Source: CAG-791 sp045130475
GTDB lineage: Bacteria > Bacillota > Clostridia > Lachnospirales > Lachnospiraceae
Assembly: GCA_045130475.1 (NCBI GenBank)
Contig: JBGUPU010000041.1
Coordinates: 1 to 64,000, forward strand
Length of the DNA: 64,000 nt
Direction of reading: 5' to 3'
Positions within the stretch are counted from its first letter, which is position 1. Every line of letters starts with the position of its first letter. This document shows, piece after piece, positions 51,178 through 59,758 of the stretch. Under the pieces are notes generated by a model. That model was not told the origin of the DNA and did not search any database. It was given only the letters and a program-made list of their open reading frames with translations. Position numbers and translations under genes: made by a program.

Positions 51178-52473
51178 ATGAGCGAAGAAAAATTTGACGC
51201 CATAATCGTAGGAGGAGGACTGGCAGGCGCTACAGCCGCATATATTCTTGCCAATGCCGGAATGGAAGTCCTTCTGGCAGACCGCGGTGACTTCTGCGGC
51301 TCCAAGAACGTGACCGGCGGCCGCCTCTATGCGCACAGCCTGGAAAAGGTTTTCCCCGGCTTCGCGGAGGAGGCTCCCATTGAGCGCAAAGTCACGCACG
51401 AGAAGATCTCCCTGATGACCCCCAAGAGCTCGCTGGATATCGGATTCAGTTCCGAGAAACTCGGCGAGGATCCTGAGAGTGCATCCTACACGATCCTGCA
51501 TTCCAAATTTGATCCCTGGCTCGCGGAAAAATGCGAGGAGGCAGGCGTTATGCTTGTCCCCGGCATCCGCGTTGACAGCTGTGTCGTCGAGGACGGCAAG
51601 GTCGTCGGAATTGATGCCGGCGGCGAGATCATGTATTCCGATGTCGTCATTATCGCGGACGGTGTCAACTCCCTGCTTGCCCAGAAGCTGGGCATGAAGA
51701 AGGAACTGACCCCGCACGAAGTCGCGGTCGGTGTCAAGGAAGTCATCAAACTGGATGAGGAAGTCATCAACCAGCGCTTCGGCGTCCGCGGCAACGAAGG
51801 TGTCGCATGGCTGTCCGCAGGCGACGCAACTGCCGGAGCATTCGGCGGCGGTCTTCTTTACACCAACAAAGACACTATTTCCATCGGTATTGTCGCAACC
51901 CTTGCAGATATCGGCTACACCGATATTTCCATTCCGGATCTGCTCGACCGCTATAAAGAGCATCCCGCTATCAAGCCTTATATCGAAGGCGGCGAGACCA
52001 TCGAGTACAGCGCACACCTTGTTCCCGAGGCAGGCGTTCACATGATCCCTGAACTCGTACGCGACGGCGTTCTGGTCACCGGCGACGCAGCGGGCTTCGT
52101 TGTAAACCTTGGCTTCACTGTCCGCGGTATGGACTTCGCAGTAGAGTCCGGCCGTCTCGCTGCAGAGGCAGTCATCCGCGCGAAAGAAGCGGGCGACTTC
52201 AGCAAGGAAGGCCTCTCTTCCTATGTGGATGCCCTGAACGAGAGCTTCATCATGAAAGATATGAAGGCCCTCAAGGGATTCCCCGCCATCCTCTCCCGCA
52301 GAGAAGTCTTCAAGGATCTCCCGGAGATGGTGGACGACATCTGCACGAAGCTTTTCACGGTCAGCGGAAAACCCAGCATGGACTTCATCATGTATGTGAT
52401 CAATTCCATGGCTTCGCACCTGAGCGTTGCACAGCTCACAAGCCTGGTAGGAGACATCATGGACGCATTCTGA
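51178..52473 (+). CDS. FixC-like electron-transfer flavoprotein:quinone oxidoreductase
   Basis: A 431-residue FAD protein of the FixC/ETF-QO family: FDAIIVGGGLAGATAAYILANAG (FAD loop, residues 7-29), GSKNVTGGRLYAH near 40, and the GDAAGFVVNLGFTVRGMDFA segment near 302. ETF-QO moves electrons from electron-transfer flavoprotein to quinone in the membrane. FixA/FixB (ETF) are absent from the window. The ferredoxin partner FixX is the next gene. AACAGGAGAAAACT precedes the ATG, and codon use is strongly biased as in highly expressed genes. Confidence 0.88.
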   Translation: MSEEKFDAIIVGGGLAGATAAYILANAGMEVLLADRGDFCGSKNVTGGRLYAHSLEKVFPGFAEEAPIERKVTHEKISLMTPKSSLDIGFSSEKLGEDPESASYTILHSKFDPWLAEKCEEAGVMLVPGIRVDSCVVEDGKVVGIDAGGEIMYSDVVIIADGVNSLLAQKLGMKKELTPHEVAVGVKEVIKLDEEVINQRFGVRGNEGVAWLSAGDATAGAFGGGLLYTNKDTISIGIVATLADIGYTDISIPDLLDRYKEHPAIKPYIEGGETIEYSAHLVPEAGVHMIPELVRDGVLVTGDAAGFVVNLGFTVRGMDFAVESGRLAAEAVIRAKEAGDFSKEGLSSYVDALNESFIMKDMKALKGFPAILSRREVFKDLPEMVDDICTKLFTVSGKPSMDFIMYVINSMASHLSVAQLTSLVGDIMDAF

Positions 52474-52566
52474 TCTTCGCGGATCTATGCGCGTAAGACC
52501 TGAGCGGTACCATGAAAATACTGTTTCTGTATACTGACTGATGAATTGTGAAAAGAGGATAAAAAA

Positions 52567-52851
52567 ATGGCTAAAATGAGTGTAGATGATAAATTGGGAC
52601 TGGATCTGTTCCACACCGACGAACATAATCCCCACATCACGGTCAATGAAGATTATGATGATATGGAAGAGATCCGCAAAGTTCTCCTTGCTTGCCCTGC
52701 CGGCCTTTATCACTATGAGAACGGCAAGGTGACCTTCAGCCACGAGGGCTGCCTGGAGTGCGGCACCTGCCGCGTGCTCTCCATCGACAAGGTAGTCAAG
52801 AGCTGGGATCACCCCATGGGCGGCGCAGGTGTTCAGTTCCGTCAGGGCTGA
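52567..52851 (+). CDS. FixX-like ferredoxin
   Basis: A 94-residue ferredoxin-like protein of the FixX family: LACPAGLYHYENGKVTFSHEGC then LECGTCRVL. The cysteines can hold one 4Fe-4S cluster. It is the standard partner of FixC and is only 93 bases behind it. AAAGAGGATAAAAAA precedes the ATG. A hairpin terminator separates it from the ArsA genes. Confidence 0.88.
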   Translation: MAKMSVDDKLGLDLFHTDEHNPHITVNEDYDDMEEIRKVLLACPAGLYHYENGKVTFSHEGCLECGTCRVLSIDKVVKSWDHPMGGAGVQFRQG

Positions 52852-52898
52852 TGCTTTTGCAAAAACACCTCGTAAGTGCTGTAAATAATTGAAACACA

Positions 52899-52944
52899 CG
52901 GGCTCTTATGCCGCTCTTTGTACGGCGCGGCATAAGAGCCCTTT
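52899..52944 (+). terminator. Strong hairpin after fixX
   Basis: Bases 52899-52913 (GGGCTCTTATGCCGC) pair perfectly with 52927-52941, followed by TTT. It may end the fixX transcript or leave partial read-through into the ArsA genes. Confidence 0.75.
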
Positions 52945-53014
52945 GCTGTAGAGCAGAGAGGAAAAGCCGGGGGAGCATGGTGCCCGTGCAGACGCTTCTC
53001 CATAAGAGGTAACC

Positions 53015-54196
53015 ATGAGCAGAATCTACATCATCACAGGCAAGGGCGGTGTCGGCAAGACCAGCCTTGCGGCGGCGCATGCCGTGCGCAGCGCGCGGGA
53101 AGGACACAATACACTCCTTGTCAGCGCGGATATGGCCCATAATCTGGGCGATATTTTCCAGACAAAGGCAGGAGGGTATGTGCAGGAGATCGCTCCCTGT
53201 CTGTCTGTGCTGGAGCTGGATCCCTATATGCTGATGAGGGAGGAGTATCCCAATATCAACAAGACCATCGCAAATCTGTCCGGGACTGTGGGTGCCGCCA
53301 TTGATTCGATCGGGGAGACCTATATGATCCCGGGACTGGAGAATCTTTTTTCCCTGCTGAAGATCCGGGATCTGTATCTGAGTGGTGCCTACGACAGGAT
53401 CATTGTGGACTGTGCGCCGACGGGCGAGACCCTCTCCCTCTTAAAGCTCCCGGAACTGCTCTCCTGGTATGTGGAGAAGTTTTCGCCGGTGGGAAGAACC
53501 ATGACCAGAGTGCTGACACCGGTCGCGAAGCTCCGCTACCGGATGGAACTGCCTGACAAGGCAGCTATGGATGAGTTCGGACAGCTCTACACGAAACTTG
53601 TAAAGCTCCAGGATCTGCTCAAAAACCCGGACAGCAGCCGCGTGCGTCTGGTCTGCATCCCCGAAAGGATGGTCGTCGAGGAGACGCGGCGCAGCTATAT
53701 GTATCTGAACCTGTATCATTATCCAGTGGACGGAGTCTTTATCAACCGCATTCTGCCCGACCACACCGGCAGCCGCTTTATGGAAAACTGGCAGAAGATT
53801 CAGAAAGGCTATCTTGAGGAGCTGGAAAGTGTTTTCACAGAGCTTCCGATCACCCGGATTCCCTGGTTCCCTGCGGAGATCCGGGGCATGGAAGCCGTGG
53901 AGAGGCTGAGCCGGGAAGCTCTGTCGGAGGAGAATCTGTTCGACAGGCCGGTCCGGACGGACAACGAGATCTACGCCCCGATCGAGGGGGGATACAGTCT
54001 CAAGATCCGTGTTCCCGGTGCCTCGCAAAAGGATGTGGAGGTCTTTATGCGGGATATGGATGTGGATATCCGGATCCGGAACTTTATGCGCAGCATACCT
54101 CTCCCGGGCGTTCTGCGCGGGGCGAAGATGACCTCTGCAATTGTGGAGGACGGCACACTCACTATCTGCTTTGAGGTGAAAGAAGTCGATGAATGA
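53015..54196 (+). CDS. ArsA-like ATPase with C-terminal Hsp20-like domain (first copy)
   Basis: A 393-residue ArsA/GET3-type ATPase. The P-loop is TGKGGVGKTSLA (residues 7-18), and the switch II region reads DCAPTGETLSLLKL (near 132), where classical ArsA has DTAPTGHT. The C-terminal 85 residues (GYSLKIRVPGASQKDVEVF ... DGTLTICFEV) form the Hsp20-like domain of the ArsA_HSP20 type. Family members move arsenite or insert tail-anchored membrane proteins, but the His-to-Glu change in switch II argues against arsenite use. A paralog follows. No arsenite efflux gene is present. RBS: AAGAGGTAACC. Confidence 0.82.
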   Translation: MSRIYIITGKGGVGKTSLAAAHAVRSAREGHNTLLVSADMAHNLGDIFQTKAGGYVQEIAPCLSVLELDPYMLMREEYPNINKTIANLSGTVGAAIDSIGETYMIPGLENLFSLLKIRDLYLSGAYDRIIVDCAPTGETLSLLKLPELLSWYVEKFSPVGRTMTRVLTPVAKLRYRMELPDKAAMDEFGQLYTKLVKLQDLLKNPDSSRVRLVCIPERMVVEETRRSYMYLNLYHYPVDGVFINRILPDHTGSRFMENWQKIQKGYLEELESVFTELPITRIPWFPAEIRGMEAVERLSREALSEENLFDRPVRTDNEIYAPIEGGYSLKIRVPGASQKDVEVFMRDMDVDIRIRNFMRSIPLPGVLRGAKMTSAIVEDGTLTICFEVKEVDE

Positions 54197-54316
54197 GTAA
54201 AGTTCAGACCTTTCTGAAACGAGATGTGTTTTTGCGGGTTGAAGCGTACAGAGACCGGAGTTTAACGGATGATCATTACCGGACGATAGATAGTCGGTAA
54301 GAGGAAAACGGGACAG

Positions 54317-55507
54317 ATGAGGATTTTGATTTATACCGGAAAGGGCGGCGTCGGCAAGACAAGCATTGCGGCGTCGACGGCAGTGAAGATCGCGAAGGCG
54401 GGGAGAAAGGTGCTGGTCATGAGTACAGACCAGGCGCACAGCCTGGGGGATTCCCTGTGCATGGAATTAGGAACGGAGCCGGGGGAGGTCTTTCCCGGTC
54501 TGGATGCCATGGAGATCGATCCCACCAGGGAGAGCCGCAGGGCCTGGGGTACTCTGCAGGATTATCTGCGTCAGATCATCTCGCAGAAGGCCAACGGAGG
54601 CATCGAGGCTGATGAAGTGCTGCTCTTCCCCGGCCTTGAGGAATTGTGTTCGTTGATCCGTATTCTGGAGCTCTATGAAGAGGGAGACTATGATGTACTT
54701 GTCGTGGACTGCGCGCCCACAGGAGAGACCTTATCCCTTTTGCGCTATCCTGAGCGTCTGTCGGTCCTGGCGGACCGCCTGCTGCCCATGGTCCGCGGCG
54801 TGACCAGCATATTCGGCGGGCTGATCTCCAGGAAAACGACGGTCCCCAAACCAAGGGACATGGTCTTTGCCGAGTTTGATTCGCTGGTGAAGCGCCTCAA
54901 TGCCCTTCAGAAGATCCTGAGGGACAGATCTTTGACCAGTATGAGGATCGTGACGACGCCGGAGAGGATCGTCCTGGAGGAGGCCAGAAGGAGCTTCACA
55001 TGGATCAATGAGTATGACTTCGGTGTGGACGCCGTCTGCATCAATAAAATCTATCCGGAAGAGGCGATGAAGGGCTACTTTGAGGGATGGCAGCAGATGC
55101 AGCGGGAGAGTCTGCAGCTTGCTGCTGAGAGCTTTCCCGGACGGAAACAGTTCTCACTGCTTTTACAGGATGCGGAGATCAGAGGTATTCCGGCCCTGGA
55201 AAAGGCGGCGGAGGAGCTCTACGGGGAGGACGACCCCGCGCAGATCTTCTGCAGACAAGAGGCTTTCCGAATGGAGTATGACCTGAAGACCGGAATCAGG
55301 AGTCTGATCATTTCGCTGCCCTATGCGGATGCGGAAGAGATCAGGACGGAAAAAGAGGGCGATGACCTCATCCTCTTTGTCCGCAACGAGGTGCGGCGCC
55401 TGCGCCTGCCGGATATCCTTTGCCGGCGCGACCTGGACGGTCAGAGCTTTGAGAAGGGGGAGCTGACCATCCGATTCGGATATCCCTACCAGAGGCAGAA
55501 TAATTAA
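54317..55507 (+). CDS. ArsA-like ATPase with C-terminal Hsp20-like domain (second copy)
   Basis: A 396-residue paralog of the preceding gene: P-loop TGKGGVGKTSIA, switch II DCAPTGETLSLLRY and a C-terminal Hsp20-like part (SLIISLPYADAEEIRTE ... GELTIRFGYPY). Both copies share the same altered DCAPTGET motif, so they probably work together as a heterodimer, as the two halves of ArsA do in E. coli. The role in the redox run is unknown; assembly or stabilisation of a membrane redox partner is possible. AAACGGG precedes the ATG (weak). A terminator follows. Confidence 0.82.
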   Translation: MRILIYTGKGGVGKTSIAASTAVKIAKAGRKVLVMSTDQAHSLGDSLCMELGTEPGEVFPGLDAMEIDPTRESRRAWGTLQDYLRQIISQKANGGIEADEVLLFPGLEELCSLIRILELYEEGDYDVLVVDCAPTGETLSLLRYPERLSVLADRLLPMVRGVTSIFGGLISRKTTVPKPRDMVFAEFDSLVKRLNALQKILRDRSLTSMRIVTTPERIVLEEARRSFTWINEYDFGVDAVCINKIYPEEAMKGYFEGWQQMQRESLQLAAESFPGRKQFSLLLQDAEIRGIPALEKAAEELYGEDDPAQIFCRQEAFRMEYDLKTGIRSLIISLPYADAEEIRTEKEGDDLILFVRNEVRRLRLPDILCRRDLDGQSFEKGELTIRFGYPYQRQNN

Positions 55508-55533
55508 AATAACATAATAAAAAAACGCAGATA

Positions 55534-55575
55534 AAAACACGGCAGGAGATCGTTCAATCCTGCCGTGTTTTCTAT
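55534..55575. terminator. Bidirectional terminator
   Basis: AAAACACGGCAGGA (55534-55547) pairs with TCCTGCCGTGTTTT (55558-55571). It ends the ArsA genes and the convergent symporter gene. Confidence 0.85.
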
Positions 55576-55632
55576 AGTTCGGATCCGATAATTGTTAAAC
55601 CAGGTACTCCGATACAGCGGATGCTGCCGCGA

Positions 55633-57171
55633 TCACTCGTCTTCGAGGGAGTGGGATTTGCGGACAAGGACCCTCTGTTCGTATACAGAGAAGACGTCGT
55701 CGACGAACTTTCTGTCGGGAGGAGGGGTGAGTGCGCTGACGATCGGGACGATGATGAGGCCTGCGATCATGGCGAAAGCACCGGCGTTGATGGGGGACTT
55801 GATGAAGTGCAGGAACATGTTGGAAACGGTGATTCCTACACCTGCGATGTAGCTAGCCCAGACAGCGGCAGAGCTGATCCGTTTGGAGTACAGACCGTAC
55901 ATGAACGGAGCCAGGAATGCGCCTGCCAGTGCGCCCCAGGAAATACCCATCAGCTGTGCGATGAAGGTGGGCGGATTGAGGGCGATGACGACGGAGAGGA
56001 TGATGAAGAAAGCGACCAGTGCACGCATGACGACGAGCTGGGTCTTCTCAGTCATATCCTTCACGACAGTCTCTTTGAGGAAGTCCAGGGTCAGCGTGGA
56101 GCTCGAAGTGAGGACCAGCGAAGACAGTGTGGACATGGAAGCCGAGAGCACCAGGACAATGACGATACCGATCAGGAGATCAGGCAGGGTGGAGAGCATC
56201 TGGGGAACGATGGAGTCGTATGCGATGCTTCCGTCAGCCTTGTAGATCTCGGGGCAGTCGAAGAGGCGTCCGAAGCCGCCGAGGAAGTAGCAGCCGCCTG
56301 CTACGATCACTGCGAAGAAAGTGGAGACGATCGTACCGGTCTGAACGGCTTTCTCATCTCGGATGGCGTAGAATTTGTGCACCATCTGGGGAAGTCCCCA
56401 GGTACCCAGGGAGGTCAGGATGACGACACCCAGGAGGTTGAGAGGATCGGGGCCGAAGAAGCTTGCCAGAAGGCCCTGGCTTCCCTGAAGGGCAGGGACC
56501 GCCACATCGTCCGCGGGGATCAGGGACAGCTCGTGAATGGCGTTCAGGAAGCCGCCGTTGCTCTTGAGGACGGCCAGGATGACTGCTGTGATACCGAAGA
56601 GCATGATGATGCCCTGAATGAAGTCATTGAGCGCTGTGGCCATGTATCCGCCGACGATGACGTATACGCCGGTCAGGACTGCCATGACGATCAGGCAGAC
56701 TTCGTAGGGGACATCAAAGGCCATTCCGAAAAGACGGGAAAGACCATTGTAGATCGAAGCAGTGTAAGGGACCAGGAAAATGAAAGCGATGACGCTGCCT
56801 GCGATCTGCAGAGGCTTGGACTGGAAGCGCTTGCCGAAGAAATCGGGCATTGTGCGGGAGTCCAGTTTCTGGGTCATGACACGGGTGCGTCTGCCCAGGA
56901 TCAGCCAGGCCAGAAGAGATCCGATAAAGGCATTTCCAAGTCCGATCCAGGTTGAAGAAAGACCGTATTTCCATCCAAACTGTCCTGCGTAGCCTACGAA
57001 TACGACAGATGAAAAATAGGAAGTGCCGTACGCGAAAGCGGTGATCCAGGGTCCGACCTCGCGGCCGCCCAGGACGTAATCAGTGACGTTGCCGGCTTTT
57101 TGGCGGCTATAGAAGCCGACGCCGACCATGACACTGAAAAAGATCAGGAGCAGCAGGATTTTAAGAAACAT
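55633..57171 (-). CDS. Sodium:solute symporter, PutP-like
   Basis: A 512-residue SSS-family symporter with about 13 helices. It starts with a short helix, then DYVLGGREVGPWITAFAYGTSYFSS and DFFGKRF, and contains VIVGGYMATALNDFIQGIIM and VLSASMSTLSSLVLTSSSTLTLD, the sodium site of PutP-like carriers. The most likely substrate is proline or a related amino acid; PanF and SglT types are less likely. AGGAGGAATTAGTT-like TCGGAGGAATTAGTT precedes the ATG. It is controlled by its own promoter. Confidence 0.88.
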   Translation of the reverse strand: MFLKILLLLIFFSVMVGVGFYSRQKAGNVTDYVLGGREVGPWITAFAYGTSYFSSVVFVGYAGQFGWKYGLSSTWIGLGNAFIGSLLAWLILGRRTRVMTQKLDSRTMPDFFGKRFQSKPLQIAGSVIAFIFLVPYTASIYNGLSRLFGMAFDVPYEVCLIVMAVLTGVYVIVGGYMATALNDFIQGIIMLFGITAVILAVLKSNGGFLNAIHELSLIPADDVAVPALQGSQGLLASFFGPDPLNLLGVVILTSLGTWGLPQMVHKFYAIRDEKAVQTGTIVSTFFAVIVAGGCYFLGGFGRLFDCPEIYKADGSIAYDSIVPQMLSTLPDLLIGIVIVLVLSASMSTLSSLVLTSSSTLTLDFLKETVVKDMTEKTQLVVMRALVAFFIILSVVIALNPPTFIAQLMGISWGALAGAFLAPFMYGLYSKRISSAAVWASYIAGVGITVSNMFLHFIKSPINAGAFAMIAGLIIVPIVSALTPPPDRKFVDDVFSVYEQRVLVRKSHSLEDE

Positions 57172-57371
57172 AACTAATTCCTCCGAAAAAATATTATAAT
57201 ATAAATGTTACAGTGGTGCGGACCTGCATCGATACTGTTTTTCAATGCGGCCGCGGTGTTTGGATGGCTGCGATGAGCTTGCTGACAGCGCCGGCGGAAA
57301 GTGTCTGCCGAAGAGCAGCTGCGGAATGTCCTGTAAGCATTGTACTGAACATTTTCTGAAGCACTTTTACA

Positions 57372-57435
57372 CTTAAACGCTTAAACGCTTTAAAGCTCTG
57401 AAGCAGATTAAAACATAAAGCATCTGCCTTGTCAA
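57372..57435 (-). promoter_or_regulatory. putP promoter with three 8-bp repeats
   Basis: On the minus strand TTGACA (57430-57435), 17 bases, TTTAAT (57407-57412). Just downstream lie three 8-bp units, CTTAAACG, CTTAAACG and CTTTAAAG (57372-57395), over the predicted start of transcription, as in an operator. The remaining leader to the gene start is about 200 bases with no other signal seen. Confidence 0.6.
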
Positions 57436-57542
57436 CAAAAAAATAAAAAAAATATAAACGCTCCGTGTGACCGGGCAGGGGAGATTCTTTGCCGCAGCAG
57501 CCTGCAACTTCCTAATAATTCTGTGAAAAATGCGGAAGAGGG

Positions 57543-57571
57543 TTGAGAAATGGGCATTTTCTCGTTATAAT
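57543..57571 (+). promoter_or_regulatory. Promoter of the LCP gene
   Basis: TTGAGA (57543-57548), 17 bases, TATAAT (57566-57571). A second possible promoter with TTGAAA (57607) and TACACT (57629) lies downstream. The leader to the gene at 57775 is about 195 bases and includes a direct CGGTTCA repeat near 57713 and 57728. In all, 57172-57774 has no gene. Confidence 0.6.
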
Positions 57572-57774
57572 CCTTTTCACTTGTATATTGAATACAGTAC
57601 AAAGTATTGAAAAGTGTATGGGAAAAAGTACACTGGAGCTGAGGCGGATCTCGACCCATGACCGGGCACACCGCAAGGTTTTACTTTCGGCTTTACAGTT
57701 CTGAGCGAAGGTCGGTTCAGGGATTCGGTTCAAAATATAGAATTTCATAATAAAGAGTAAAAATAAAAAATACT

Positions 57775-59196
57775 ATGGATGATAATAGAATGAACAACAC
57801 AAACAGAAGAGGAAGGCGCGGTCCGGTACAGGATGACCGGACGGATTACAGAGGCAGCAATTCCTACCCGCAGGATTATGATTCCTACTGGGAAGACGAA
57901 GAGGATTATGAGGAATATGCCCGCGCCATGGACCGTGAATACGGATATGATACCGCGGAAAGCGATTATGATGTCTATGAGGACGGCCGGCGGGCAGGCT
58001 CCCGGAGCAGAAGCGGGCGTTCTCAGGGCGGCCGATCAGGCGGCAGCAGACAGAATGCGGCGCGCGGCAGCGGCCGGCAGGCGTCCGCGGGCAAAGGAAA
58101 GTCAGGGACTTCCGCTCCGAAGAAGAGGCGCCGGAAAAAGGGAGGTGCTCTCGGCATCATTCTGAGGATCATCGTGATCCTGCTTCTCATTGCGGTGATC
58201 GTGGCGGGCGTGGCCGCCTATAAGCTCAAAGATGTCCTGGATGTTCTGGACATGCAGAGGGTCAATTCCGTTGACCTCGAGGAAGAGCTTCGCCAGAACA
58301 TGAATTATCAGGCCATGAACGACCAGATGATGGACGGATACCGGAACATCGCACTCTTCGGTGTGGACTCTCGTTCCGGAGACCTTCTGGACGGAGACAA
58401 CCGCAGTGATACCATCATGATCGCCTCCATCAATGAGAAGACCGGTGAGATCCGGCTGGTCTCGGTCTTCCGTGACACGGTCCTGGATGTGGGCGGCGGC
58501 TACTATACCAAAGCCAATACAGCCTATGCGCTGGGCGGTCCCGCGCAGGCGATCAATATGCTCAATCAGAACCTGGACCTGAACATTCTTGATTTCCTGA
58601 CGGTCGGATTCGAGGGACTTGCGCACACGATCGATGCCCTCGGCGGTATCGAGATCGAAATCGATGAAGAGGAGAGAGAATATCTCAACCAGTATGTACA
58701 TGATATGCACATAGAACTGGGGACAGATGAGACGCCTGTTGAAAAGTCCGGTCTGGTCACACTCACCGGTATTCAGGCGACTGCCTACAGCAGGATCCGT
58801 TATACTGCCGGCGATGATTTCCGCCGTGCGGAGCGTCAGCGGACGGTCCTCATGAAAACACTTCAGAAAGCAAAGGAAGCATCCCCGACGACACTGGTGA
58901 ATGTTGCGAACAATGTTGTCGGAGATATGGCGACTTCCCTGTCATCTGGTGAGATCGTCAATCTGATCCTCATGGCTTCAAAGCTGGAGCTTAAAGATAC
59001 GGGCGGCATCCCTCAGGAGGAATACAGAAGTTTCACAGACATAGAAGCAGGCTCTGCAGTAATGCCCGACACACTTGAGGACAATGCAGTGTGGCTTCAT
59101 CAATTCCTCTTCAATGACGAAAATTACAGCATTTCGGAGGAAGTATCGGAAAGAAATACTTGGATGATCAACAATCTTCAGCCGAACATGTACTGA
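57775..59196 (+). CDS. LytR-CpsA-Psr (LCP) family protein
   Basis: A 473-residue membrane protein. An acidic, arginine- and glycine-rich cytoplasmic tail (1-120), one membrane helix (about 125-148) and an outward LCP domain: NIALFGVDSRSG (near 193), DNRSDTIMIASI (Mg-binding Asp), VSVFRDTVLDV, and SRIRYTAGDDFRRAERQR (catalytic Arg cluster near 340). LCP proteins attach teichoic acids or capsule glycans to peptidoglycan. The acidic tail of about 120 residues is longer than usual. The ribosome binding site is weak. Confidence 0.9.
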   Translation: MDDNRMNNTNRRGRRGPVQDDRTDYRGSNSYPQDYDSYWEDEEDYEEYARAMDREYGYDTAESDYDVYEDGRRAGSRSRSGRSQGGRSGGSRQNAARGSGRQASAGKGKSGTSAPKKRRRKKGGALGIILRIIVILLLIAVIVAGVAAYKLKDVLDVLDMQRVNSVDLEEELRQNMNYQAMNDQMMDGYRNIALFGVDSRSGDLLDGDNRSDTIMIASINEKTGEIRLVSVFRDTVLDVGGGYYTKANTAYALGGPAQAINMLNQNLDLNILDFLTVGFEGLAHTIDALGGIEIEIDEEEREYLNQYVHDMHIELGTDETPVEKSGLVTLTGIQATAYSRIRYTAGDDFRRAERQRTVLMKTLQKAKEASPTTLVNVANNVVGDMATSLSSGEIVNLILMASKLELKDTGGIPQEEYRSFTDIEAGSAVMPDTLEDNAVWLHQFLFNDENYSISEEVSERNTWMINNLQPNMY

Positions 59197-59256
59197 TCTG
59201 TGTATTCAGTCTTTGTGCATTCAGGCGGATTGTCAGCACCTTGGGAGACAGGCAGA

Positions 59257-59625
59257 ATGAATATCAGAGAGTTTTATCAGACGACGGGAGGAGACTATAC
59301 AGATGCTTTACAGCGGTTAATGAAAGAGAGCCGTGTGGAAAAATTTACGCGCATGTTTCCGGATGACTCCTGTTACAGAGATCTGGAATCCAGCCTTGCC
59401 GAGAAAGATGTCGCCGGGGCATTCCGTGCGGTACATACGCTGAAAGGAGTCTGTCTGAATCTCAGCTATACCAGGCTCTATGAAGCAGTCTTCGAAGTCA
59501 CGGAGGCTCTGCGGAATGCAGATCCGGACAATGAGGAGGATATGGCAAATGTCGAAGCCTGTATGGAGCCGCTGCGCAGCAGTTACAGGCAGATCATAGA
59601 GGCTGCCCGGAGTCTTGATTCCTGA
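59257..59625 (+). CDS. Hpt-domain phosphotransfer protein
   Basis: A 122-residue helical protein of the histidine phosphotransfer type. The phosphorylation site is His in FRAVHTLKGVCLNLSY near residue 54, preceded by EKDVAGA and followed by AVFEVTEAL. It has no kinase or response-regulator domain and no partner gene is adjacent, so it would work in a phosphorelay with proteins elsewhere. ATG 59257 was chosen since GGGAGACAGGCAGA lies before it. Confidence 0.82.
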   Translation: MNIREFYQTTGGDYTDALQRLMKESRVEKFTRMFPDDSCYRDLESSLAEKDVAGAFRAVHTLKGVCLNLSYTRLYEAVFEVTEALRNADPDNEEDMANVEACMEPLRSSYRQIIEAARSLDS

Positions 59626-59672
59626 ACTCTTTATCTTTTTTCGCTAAATCTAAAAAAAGTATAAAATCCCGG

Positions 59673-59700
59673 TTGTGGTTTTTGAAGAATCTGCTACAAT
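59673..59700 (+). promoter_or_regulatory. Promoter of mscL
   Basis: TTGTGG (59673-59678), 16 bases, TACAAT (59695-59700), 58 bases before the mscL ATG. Confidence 0.55.
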
Positions 59701-59758
59701 AGGATGCGGATGCAGAAAGCACCGGTAACGTTGTAGGTTACAGAAAAGAGGTAGGTAG

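Noticed and set aside
51160..52899. 579-codon minus-strand open frame opposite fixC and fixX
   Set aside because: Both plus-strand genes have family motifs; the minus frame spans two genes and an intergenic gap.
55551..55560. GTTCAATCC sequence resembling a tRNA T-loop
   Set aside because: It is the loop and arm of the bidirectional terminator; no acceptor or anticodon stem surrounds it. No tRNA was seen elsewhere.
55621..56955. 444-codon plus-strand open frame opposite the PutP-like gene
   Set aside because: It is rich in Asp/Glu/His/Gln with no domain and lies fully opposite a well-conserved symporter; long shadow frames are expected here because of the codon bias.
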